A stretch of DNA of 56,280 nucleotides. It comes from Phycisphaerae bacterium (GTDB lineage Bacteria > Planctomycetota > Phycisphaerae > UBA1845). Shown here one piece after another: positions 35,748 to 42,380 of this stretch. A program made the translations under genes and the position numbers. The notes below the pieces were generated by a model. That model made no database searches, had not been told where the DNA came from, and saw only the letters and a list, made by a program, of their open reading frames with translations. Location: assembly GCA_028289375.1 (NCBI GenBank), contig JANQQK010000021.1:1-56280 (forward strand). The letters run 5' to 3'. Numbering within the stretch: position 1 is the stretch's first letter; each line of letters opens with the position of its first letter.

Positions 35748-36596
35748 ATGTTCAGAAACCAGGACACCATCCGCGCAACGGCCATCCTGCTTACCGTCAC
35801 CACCACCATCATGCTCACCGGCTGCCCAGCCGCCGGTCCCATGAATCCCGACAATGACACCCCGCCCGAAATCCCACCACTGACAACGTTCACCATCGAT
35901 TTTGACGACTTCCCCGGCGAAGACACCACCATGCTCGCCCAGACCGATGATCAGCAGCAGCCCGTGCCCGAAGGCAACTGGACGCGCGCAGCCTTGAATG
36001 TCGGCATCTGGAGCATCATCCTGACCGTGGTGCTCGTCGTTCCCGTTGCGGCATTTGCCGAATCCTTCAACCACGAACCCGTCGCTCAGGACGATGGTAC
36101 GTGGCTGTGGTCCTACAGCGTCACCATCGACGGTGTGTTGCACACCGCCAACCTGACCGCTGGCACATCTGCCAATAGCATCGAGTGGACCATGCTAATT
36201 ACCAAGGACGGGGAATTCACCAACTTCGAGTGGTTCAATGGCAGCCACAACCTCGTCGGCAGCGAAGGCACGTGGACCGTTTTCCGCTCCCCCACCGACC
36301 CCACGCCATTCCTGCGCATCGACTGGACCCGAAGCCTCACGGACGAAACCCGCGACATTCGTTTCACCAACATCGTCCCCGACGGACCAGAGAACGGCGG
36401 ATTCATCTTTCACGCCATCCGCAACGATCCCCTCGATGCCCAGTACGACATCTTCAATCAGGGCGAGAACAACCTCACCGCCATCGAATGGAACCGCGAA
36501 AACCGCGATGGCCGCATCATGGACCCCGGCGCCTTCGGCGACGAGAACTTCCGCTGCTGGGACGAAGACTTGCAGAACGCCGACTGCGAAGAGTAA
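35748..36596 (+). CDS. Lipoprotein with an internal transmembrane helix
   Basis: The protein has 282 aa from ATG 35748, behind GGAGG; the longer frame from 35490 overlaps kbl and was rejected. The signal ends in a lipobox, MLTGC, so Cys25 should be lipidated. Unusually, a second hydrophobic segment follows near residues 82-102 (VGIWSIILTVVLVVPVAAF). The rest is an extracytoplasmic domain rich in Trp, Asn and Asp (WTMLITKDGEFTNFEW, FLRIDWTRS) with no recognised family. It sits alone between kbl and the dockerin paralogue gene, convergent with the latter (21-nt gap). Confidence 0.8.
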   Translation: MFRNQDTIRATAILLTVTTTIMLTGCPAAGPMNPDNDTPPEIPPLTTFTIDFDDFPGEDTTMLAQTDDQQQPVPEGNWTRAALNVGIWSIILTVVLVVPVAAFAESFNHEPVAQDDGTWLWSYSVTIDGVLHTANLTAGTSANSIEWTMLITKDGEFTNFEWFNGSHNLVGSEGTWTVFRSPTDPTPFLRIDWTRSLTDETRDIRFTNIVPDGPENGGFIFHAIRNDPLDAQYDIFNQGENNLTAIEWNRENRDGRIMDPGAFGDENFRCWDEDLQNADCEE

Positions 36597-36617
36597 CCAA
36601 ACGGAGTGTAGACAGCG

Positions 36618-37532
36618 TTACCCGGGCGACGGTGCCCCATCGCCGTCGTCCGTTTGCGTGCGCTGGAAAACGCCAAAGTCGAGCAGATCGACGAATCCAT
36701 CGAGATTGAAGTCCGCCGACTGACAGCAGAGATCCGTCCACGGCGAGTCCGCACCCGTCACGCATGGCGACCACACCGCGTAATCGTCCAGATCGGCATC
36801 CTCATCGAAGTCCAAATCGCTCACCGGCCGATCTTCTGCCAGGTGTGCGCCGACAAACGTCAACGCCGCACAGTGCAGACATTCATCCAGCCCGTTGTTG
36901 AACACGACGTAGAGAGGCTCCGTACTCTCCACCAGCGCATCGTTGTTCTTCAACTCATAGGTCAACAGGTAGATGCCTGGCGTCGCTTCCACGCCATCAT
37001 TCGACGCAGGGACCGCATTCCCATCCGCCCCATGAAGGAAGAAACTCACATGCACATGGACCTGCCCCTGCGATCCGACAACAGAGAAATTGAACCCCTC
37101 AACAAATCCCGTTCCAGTCCCCACGAAGCGATTCTGCGCCCCGAGCCGAATCCGCATCTCCTCATCGTTCGGCACCGGACCGAACGCGACCTCATCTTGG
37201 CCATCCCAATAAAGCAGGTCTTCCAGCACATTGAACCCCATCAGGCTGCCCGAAGGGAATCCACTCCCCGACAATGCCGTGAAACCAGGATCAGCCGTAA
37301 AGAACGGATCGAACACATCCTCCTGGTACAGCGATCCCCATACTTCCGCACCGACCACAATGACCGGGGTGTTCGGGTTGGCTTCATAGTCGGCAAAACC
37401 GGTCATGATGCGTCCATCTTCGACGATCAACGCGACATCGATGTGACCCTCCGGATCGCACGCGTCAACCTGTGCCGATACCGGCACCGCACACGCCCAC
37501 GAAAACCCAAATAGCACTGCAGCAGTTCGCAT
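36618..37532 (-). CDS. Secreted protein with dockerin-like C-terminus, paralogue of the neighbour with PEP tag
   Basis: The protein has 304 aa from ATG 37532, behind GGGGAG, with signal peptide MRTAAVLFGFSWACAVPVSA. The main domain aligns by eye with the adjacent protein: HIDVALIVEDGRIMTG, FFTADPGFTALSGSGFPSG, GFNVLEDLLYWDG and LYVVFNNGLDE. The C-terminus is DLDFDEDADLDDYAVW...ADFNLDGFVDLLDFGVFQR, two calcium loops of a dockerin-like domain, in place of the neighbour's membrane tag. Its ribosome binding site is only about 8 nt past the neighbour's terminator, so its expression may depend on read-through. Function unknown. Confidence 0.85.
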   Translation of the reverse strand: MRTAAVLFGFSWACAVPVSAQVDACDPEGHIDVALIVEDGRIMTGFADYEANPNTPVIVVGAEVWGSLYQEDVFDPFFTADPGFTALSGSGFPSGSLMGFNVLEDLLYWDGQDEVAFGPVPNDEEMRIRLGAQNRFVGTGTGFVEGFNFSVVGSQGQVHVHVSFFLHGADGNAVPASNDGVEATPGIYLLTYELKNNDALVESTEPLYVVFNNGLDECLHCAALTFVGAHLAEDRPVSDLDFDEDADLDDYAVWSPCVTGADSPWTDLCCQSADFNLDGFVDLLDFGVFQRTQTDDGDGAPSPG

Positions 37533-37551
37533 GCGAGAAACTCCCCTGAGA

Positions 37552-37590
37552 GAAAAAAGTCCGCCCGGGCGCATTGGCTCCGGGCGGACT
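37552..37590 (-). terminator. Terminator between two paralogous secreted-protein genes
   Basis: AGTCCGCCCGG (37558-37568) pairs with CCGGGCGGACT (37580-37590), and on the minus strand the stem runs into TTTTTT. It lies 14 nt past the stop at 37605 and immediately before the ribosome binding site of the next gene. Confidence 0.88.
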
Positions 37591-37604
37591 TTGGTGTTCA
37601 AGAG

Positions 37605-38351
37605 TTACGCCGAACGACGACGACGCGAAAACGCAAGGCCGCCGCCAACCAACATCATCATCGCCATTGCCGGCTCGGGAACCAGAACGGTCTCGACCCA
37701 CTCAATGGCTTCTTCATGTGCTTCCTCGTCGAGGCCGGCGTTGAACACAGCCCAGAACGACTCGGACGCCAGCAGATCGGCCGTCGACGTCAAACGCATT
37801 TCCACGAGGTAAATGCCCAGCGCCGGATCAGCACCACCCGGACCCTGAAGAATGGCATCAAGGTGCGTGTCCTCGATCTGGCCATCACCGTCGGAGGTCT
37901 CGATCGTGAAACCCGACAGCGGCAGCGCGTTGTCCGGACCAACCTCGATGAACTGCGATCCCTTCTCCAGAAGCAGGCTCGTGCCGTTCGGCACCAGGCC
38001 AAACGAAACGTCGCCAGCGCCATCCCAAACCTGCAGATTGCTCAGAACATCGAAACCGAAGTCGGTGTTGGCCGGGAAAGTCCCGCCGTTCGACAGCGGA
38101 AAGTTGTTGAAACCCGGATCCTGTGCAAAGAACGGCTGCAGCGGATCTTCCTCACCAAATTCGTAACCGAAGACACGGACGTCCGGAATGAACGTCTGCG
38201 TATCGTCGATGAATCCACCCGTCACCAACTGTCCGTTGGAAACGCCGGGCGATACGTCAAAGTGCTCCTCCTCCTTCGGACCGGCCCACGCTGCCGCCGA
38301 AATGACCCCCAAGGCCAGTACGCTCAATCCAAACTTCTTTCCAATCATCAT
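37605..38351 (-). CDS. Secreted protein with PEP-CTERM sorting tag
   Basis: The protein has 248 aa from ATG 38351 (ATG at 38348 also possible), behind AGAGGAAG, with signal peptide KKFGLSVLALGVISAAAWAG. The body (HFDVSPGVSNGQLVTGG, FFAQDPGFNNFPLSNGG, DFGFDVLSNLQVWDG, SFWAVFNAGLDEE) is paralogous to the next gene downstream. The C-terminus is VPEPAMAMMMLVGGGLAFSR followed by RRRSA, a standard PEP-CTERM tag read by exosortase. It is 43 nt downstream of a pseudopilin gene and probably in one transcript with it. A strong terminator follows. Function unknown. Confidence 0.88.
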   Translation of the reverse strand: MMIGKKFGLSVLALGVISAAAWAGPKEEEHFDVSPGVSNGQLVTGGFIDDTQTFIPDVRVFGYEFGEEDPLQPFFAQDPGFNNFPLSNGGTFPANTDFGFDVLSNLQVWDGAGDVSFGLVPNGTSLLLEKGSQFIEVGPDNALPLSGFTIETSDGDGQIEDTHLDAILQGPGGADPALGIYLVEMRLTSTADLLASESFWAVFNAGLDEEAHEEAIEWVETVLVPEPAMAMMMLVGGGLAFSRRRRSA

Positions 38352-38394
38352 GTCGCTTCCTCTCTTCTCTTCCTTATCCAAGAACACTGTGTTT

Positions 38395-39162
38395 CTAGAG
38401 ACCGTCGTCATAAGTGCCGGTCAACAGAAACGGATCAAACTGATTACGATTCAAATCGCGATAAACACGCTCAAACGTCAACGTCTCGGCGTGTCCATCC
38501 AAAAATCCATAAGGCGCGCGAGACTTCCAGTCGTCCTTTGGCCCGCCGTGCGCATCGATCTCCAATTGCGACGCCGCCTTCGATGGCGGGAACGTCGTAT
38601 CCCACTGATAAACGTGCGGATGGTCCGAACCGGCGAATCGCCCGGTTTCAGCCATGTACACAAAATGCACGATCCGCACCGGTGATCGGATCATGTCGAC
38701 CTTCGGATAGGTCCGTGGACCGCTCGCATCGAGGATGACGCTGCCGGCCATATCCACATCCAGAAAGTCGTTGATCCCGTAAGTCGTCTGCCGATACGGA
38801 TACCCAGGCTTGTCCGGCACCGGAACGCCTTGCCCGCCGCGCTCCACCGGCCAATGCGGACTGCGATCCAGCGGCGACTTGGCCAGGATCTCGTTGCCGT
38901 AATACTTCTGCAACGTCTTGATCCACGCCACGTCGGAATCCACCTCGCCGGCGTGGGCAAGTCCCGCCTGAATCAGCGCACCATCATGATCCGTCAGATA
39001 CATCCAATGAGCCTGCTCGAGACCACGCATGTTCGCCAGACAAAGCGTACGCTTTGCAGCCTGCCGAGCGCTTTTCAACGACGGCAGCAGCATCGCCATC
39101 AGCAACGCGATGATGCTGACCACGACCAGCAATTCAATCAGCGTGAAACCACGTTTCCTCAT
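38395..39162 (-). CDS. Pseudopilin-like protein (prepilin N-terminal methylation motif)
   Basis: The protein has 255 aa from ATG 39162, with GGAGG 7 nt upstream. [20 protein letters not shown] is a near-perfect prepilin-type leader with immediate GF cleavage site, followed by [20 protein letters not shown]. Near the C-terminus [14 protein letters not shown] is the DG-type end of the planctomycete pseudopilin family. The N-terminal helix is nearly identical to that of the protein at 14160-15239. It leads an operon with the PEP-tagged secreted protein. Confidence 0.9.
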   Translation of the reverse strand: MRKRGFTLIELLVVVSIIALLMAMLLPSLKSARQAAKRTLCLANMRGLEQAHWMYLTDHDGALIQAGLAHAGEVDSDVAWIKTLQKYYGNEILAKSPLDRSPHWPVERGGQGVPVPDKPGYPYRQTTYGINDFLDVDMAGSVILDASGPRTYPKVDMIRSPVRIVHFVYMAETGRFAGSDHPHVYQWDTTFPPSKAASQLEIDAHGGPKDDWKSRAPYGFLDGHAETLTFERVYRDLNRNQFDPFLLTGTYDDGL

Positions 39163-39272
39163 GGTTCATCCTCCAGGCCACCGCAACATGGCGGTACTCG
39201 GAGCACTGGACACGTATCTGCCGTGCGTGATAACGCAGGCAGACCTAACTCTTTATGCAGAACAAGAACAAC

Positions 39273-39716
39273 TCAGATGTGCCAGGAGATCAGCGGGGGA
39301 CCGCGGGATGAGATGCAGGCATGTTCGTTCGTCGCCACGATGTCGTCGACAAACGCGACAACATGAATGCGTGCACGAACCGTCGCGGCAACAACGACAG
39401 GAGCTTCGATGATTCCCGCCCGGTTGCTCGCAAAGAACTGATCGCAGGTTTGACAATCGTCAGTGCCACGATCGCATGGATCGTCGTGATCATGCGGTTC
39501 ATGATCATGGTGATCGTGAGTCTGGTCGGGACCGCTGTGCTGACAGTCAACGTGCGCATCGACTGAGTCATGATTGTGTCGCACGTCATCGCCGACGTGA
39601 TGACAGACGTGGGCCGCCGCTAGATGCACCGCCTGCGCAGCCCCAAGACTACACAGGCCATACGGCACCAGCACGAGCCAGACGCCACTCCGGAATGTCC
39701 GTCGGATACCTCTCAC
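39273..39716 (-). CDS. Small secreted histidine-rich protein, probably metal-binding
   Basis: The protein has 147 aa from GTG 39716. A signal-like segment (SGVWLVLVPYGLCSLGAA) is followed by HLAAAHVCHHVGDD and a His/Asp cluster, THDHHDHEPHDHDDPC, then DDCQTCDQFF with a CxxC pair and a C-terminal RGPPL. The pattern resembles DUF2946-type proteins seen beside copper or zinc genes, but no metal transporter is in the window. Its promoter at 39760-39788 is good. Metal buffering or sensing in the periplasm is inferred from composition. Confidence 0.7.
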   Translation of the reverse strand: MRGIRRTFRSGVWLVLVPYGLCSLGAAQAVHLAAAHVCHHVGDDVRHNHDSVDAHVDCQHSGPDQTHDHHDHEPHDHDDPCDRGTDDCQTCDQFFASNRAGIIEAPVVVAATVRARIHVVAFVDDIVATNEHACISSRGPPLISWHI

Positions 39717-39759
39717 TCAGAACCCCGTAGGTCCGAAATCTCTCACTTCCTCACGCGGC

Positions 39760-39788
39760 ATTGTAACTACTACGTCCTTAGAAGGCAA
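39760..39788 (-). promoter_or_regulatory. Promoter of the histidine-rich protein gene
   Basis: On the minus strand: TTGCCT (39788-39783), a 17-nt spacer and TACAAT (39765-39760). The region is AT-rich. No Fur- or Zur-like box could be defined. Confidence 0.55.
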
Positions 39789-39815
39789 AATTGTTCGCAC
39801 CATTCCAAAAATTTT

Positions 39816-40949
39816 CTACCGATGCGTCACCGTCCCCCGAATGTCCGGCAGGGGTTCCACCTCAACCGCCGCCGCAGGCAGTTCCAAGTCGGCCTCATGC
39901 TCCGGCACCACCACCAGCTTGCACGCCGACCCATCCGCCAGCATCGGCATGGACGCATCAATATCGGCCAAACCGATCTTCTTGGTAATCAGTGGCCGCA
40001 AATCGATCACACCCTCCTCCAGCAGCCAACGCGTCTTGTACCACGTGTCGAAAATCCGGCGCCCGTTAAGCGAGTGCACCGTCACGTTCTTGAAGATCAT
40101 GTTCTCCGCCACGTCGATCTCGACGGGTTCCGCCGGAATCCCGAACAGCACGACCGTCCCACCATTGCGCACCGCCTTGAACCCCATCGTGATCGCCGGC
40201 GGCGCCCCGCTCATTTCGATCACGATATCCACACCCGACCCGCCATTCGCATTCACCACCGCTTCGTACGCATCGTCCCCATGTTCAGCCGGATTGACCA
40301 CATGGTGGGCCCCCATCTTCGTCCCAAGTGCCAACCGCGTCGGATTCACATCACAAGCCACGATCCGAGACGCCCCAGACGCTCTTGCAATCGCGACGCT
40401 GAACAGACCAATCGGCCCGCATCCCATCACCGCCACCGACTGACCCGTGAGATCCTGATTCATCGTCGCAAACACCGCATTGCCGAACGGCTCCTGCAGC
40501 GTCGCGATCTCCGGATCGATTTTCGACCGATTGTTCCGCCACAACACCTTTTCCGGAACCGCCACGTACTCGGCGAACGCCCCGTCCCGATCGACGCCGA
40601 TGATCTCCGTCTTCGGACACATGTGCGCCTGCCCCGTTCGGCATTGATAGCACATGCCACACGTAATGTGCGACTCCGCCGAAATGTACTCTCCCACTTG
40701 AACCGAACTGACGCGCTTCCCGATTTCCACAACCGTTCCGCAGAACTCATGGCCCAACGTCAACGCCGGCTTGATCCGTCGCGACGCCCAACGATCCCAT
40801 TTCCAGATGTGCAGGTCCGTCCCGCAGATGCTCGCTGCTTCAACCCGCACCAGAACGTCATCCGCCGAAACCTGCGGCAGCGGCACATCCTCCATCACCA
40901 GCCCCGGCTCTGCCGCCGCCTTCCGCACCGCTTTCATTGTCTCTGCCAT
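39816..40949 (-). CDS. tdh: L-threonine 3-dehydrogenase
   Basis: The protein has 377 aa, behind GGGAGA. It is a zinc medium-chain dehydrogenase: catalytic zinc ligands Cys42 (ICGTD), His67 and Glu68 (GHE), structural zinc cysteines 97, 100, 103 and 111, Glu153, and NAD-binding GCGPIG (176-181). It oxidises L-threonine to 2-amino-3-ketobutyrate with NAD+, feeding Kbl. The C-terminus (from about 355, EHEADLELPAAAVEVEP) extends past the E. coli enzyme (341 aa). It is the third gene of a likely operon with the HAD phosphatase and LolA-like genes (42-nt gap upstream). Other polyol dehydrogenases share the fold, but overall similarity and kbl nearby favour threonine. Confidence 0.88.
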   Translation of the reverse strand: MAETMKAVRKAAAEPGLVMEDVPLPQVSADDVLVRVEAASICGTDLHIWKWDRWASRRIKPALTLGHEFCGTVVEIGKRVSSVQVGEYISAESHITCGMCYQCRTGQAHMCPKTEIIGVDRDGAFAEYVAVPEKVLWRNNRSKIDPEIATLQEPFGNAVFATMNQDLTGQSVAVMGCGPIGLFSVAIARASGASRIVACDVNPTRLALGTKMGAHHVVNPAEHGDDAYEAVVNANGGSGVDIVIEMSGAPPAITMGFKAVRNGGTVVLFGIPAEPVEIDVAENMIFKNVTVHSLNGRRIFDTWYKTRWLLEEGVIDLRPLITKKIGLADIDASMPMLADGSACKLVVVPEHEADLELPAAAVEVEPLPDIRGTVTHR

Positions 40950-40991
40950 CGGTCCATCTCCCAGGCATGGTCGCTGCCCAATCTCGTGCTG

Positions 40992-41735
40992 TTACTCGCT
41001 CGTCGTGGCGTAGCCCTTCGTCTCGTCCGGAAGGCGGAACTGCTTCGCATCAAGTCCCGTGTTCAGATTTCCGGCCGATAGATCCGGAAACTCAGCCGTG
41101 ATGATCTTGTCGCCCGGTTTGTCCACCATCACGATCCGCACCGGCAGCGACAGCTTGCGCGAGACAAAAAACTCAAACTTCGCATACTCGGCTGCGAGTT
41201 TGCTGTCGGGCTTGGGGACGCAGATCAATCGGTCCGTATCCGCCGGCGCATCAACTCCCGCGTCCGCCATCGTCACATCGAAGTGCTTCAGGATCTCGTC
41301 CTTCTTCTGCCCGAACGGCATCGGAAACGGCGCGTTCTCGATGCTGAACAGATCGAGTGTCGTCCCCGGCGGTGCGACGTCGCGCTTGATGATCGATCGC
41401 GACCGCTCTTTCGCTTCATGCAGATAGCGGCCGTCAAACAGGTACCACGATTTCTTCGTGTTCACCTGCCCGTCAAACACCGTCTTCTCAAACGTCACCA
41501 GAAAGTGTGGATTCGGCGTCAGCTTCTTGAATTGCACCCGTCCGATGTTCTTACGCACATCGTCGCTGATCAGATCCTCCACGCGGTAAACCACCGCGCA
41601 GTCTATTTCCGACACCGTCTCGCCCCGTTTCTCCAGACGATCCAGAATCTCATCCAAGGACCCGTCGCCCCACGCGGAAGACAACCCTGCCCCCAACACC
41701 ACCACAACAATGACCGCGCTACCCAATCTCGTCAT
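40992..41735 (-). CDS. LolA-like outer-membrane lipoprotein carrier family protein
   Basis: The protein has 247 aa from ATG 41735, which starts 1 nt after the upstream stop; in-frame ATGs at 41744 and 41753 overlap that gene. The signal peptide is MTRLGSAVIVVVVLGAGLSS. The mature part (SLDEILDRLEKRGETVSEID, RVQFKKLTPNPHFLVTFEK, KSWYLFDGRYLHEAKE, PVRIVMVDKPGDKIITAEF) reads as the half-barrel fold of LolA and planctomycete relatives. It would act in the periplasm, carrying lipoproteins or another lipid. It is translationally coupled to the HAD gene. Confidence 0.75.
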   Translation of the reverse strand: MTRLGSAVIVVVVLGAGLSSAWGDGSLDEILDRLEKRGETVSEIDCAVVYRVEDLISDDVRKNIGRVQFKKLTPNPHFLVTFEKTVFDGQVNTKKSWYLFDGRYLHEAKERSRSIIKRDVAPPGTTLDLFSIENAPFPMPFGQKKDEILKHFDVTMADAGVDAPADTDRLICVPKPDSKLAAEYAKFEFFVSRKLSLPVRIVMVDKPGDKIITAEFPDLSAGNLNTGLDAKQFRLPDETKGYATTSE

Positions 41736-41736
41736 A

Positions 41737-42324
41737 TCAACCATCCGCACCATTCGATTTAGACACGATCGCCAACACCTCATCAATATCCGCAATCACA
41801 TGATCCGCCATCGCACCCGCCCCGTCCACATCCCCATCCGCCAACAGCATCGTCCGCGCCCCCGCCCGTCGACCACTCTCCACATCCATCGCATGATCGC
41901 CGATCATCCACGCATCAACCGGATCAACACCAAACCGCCGACACAACGCATGGACCCCGTCCGGCGCCGGCTTCATCGGACCATCATCCCGCGCATGCAA
42001 ACCGTCAACGTCCAGCGCGTGATTCCGCAGCACCATTTCCGCCCAACGCCGCTCATTGCGTGTCAGTATCCCCACCGGCCAACCTCGTCCCCGCAACGTC
42101 TGCACGGTCGTCGCGCTGTGCCGTCGCAGCACCGAATTCTCCGCAGCCAATCGCTCATGATGCTCCAGAATCGACATCGCCCGATCCCGATCCGCAGTTC
42201 CCATCGCGGCGATCGACTCCATGATCGTCCCATGTTCAATCCCGATCTCCGCGCGAATCGCATCAAAATCCAACACCGGCACCGTCAGCGTCCCGTCCAG
42301 ATCAAATATCACCGCCCCCGACAT
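41737..42324 (-). CDS. HAD-superfamily phosphatase (phosphoglycolate phosphatase-like)
   Basis: The protein has 195 aa from ATG 42324, behind CGGAAG; an in-frame extension to 42417 overlaps the divergent comEC start and was dropped. All four HAD motifs are present: VIFDLDGTL with Asp8 and Asp10, ILTRNE with Thr88, Lys118 in MKPAPDGV, and WMIGDHAMD with Asp143. A helical cap lies between motifs I and II. It is a cytoplasmic phosphatase of small phosphorylated metabolites; the substrate is not evident. It leads the operon with the LolA-like gene and tdh. Confidence 0.88.
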   Translation of the reverse strand: MSGAVIFDLDGTLTVPVLDFDAIRAEIGIEHGTIMESIAAMGTADRDRAMSILEHHERLAAENSVLRRHSATTVQTLRGRGWPVGILTRNERRWAEMVLRNHALDVDGLHARDDGPMKPAPDGVHALCRRFGVDPVDAWMIGDHAMDVESGRRAGARTMLLADGDVDGAGAMADHVIADIDEVLAIVSKSNGADG

Positions 42325-42380
42325 CAGCCGCTTCCGTTTACAGGATTCCAATACAACAACTAACGCTATCATAGACGCCG

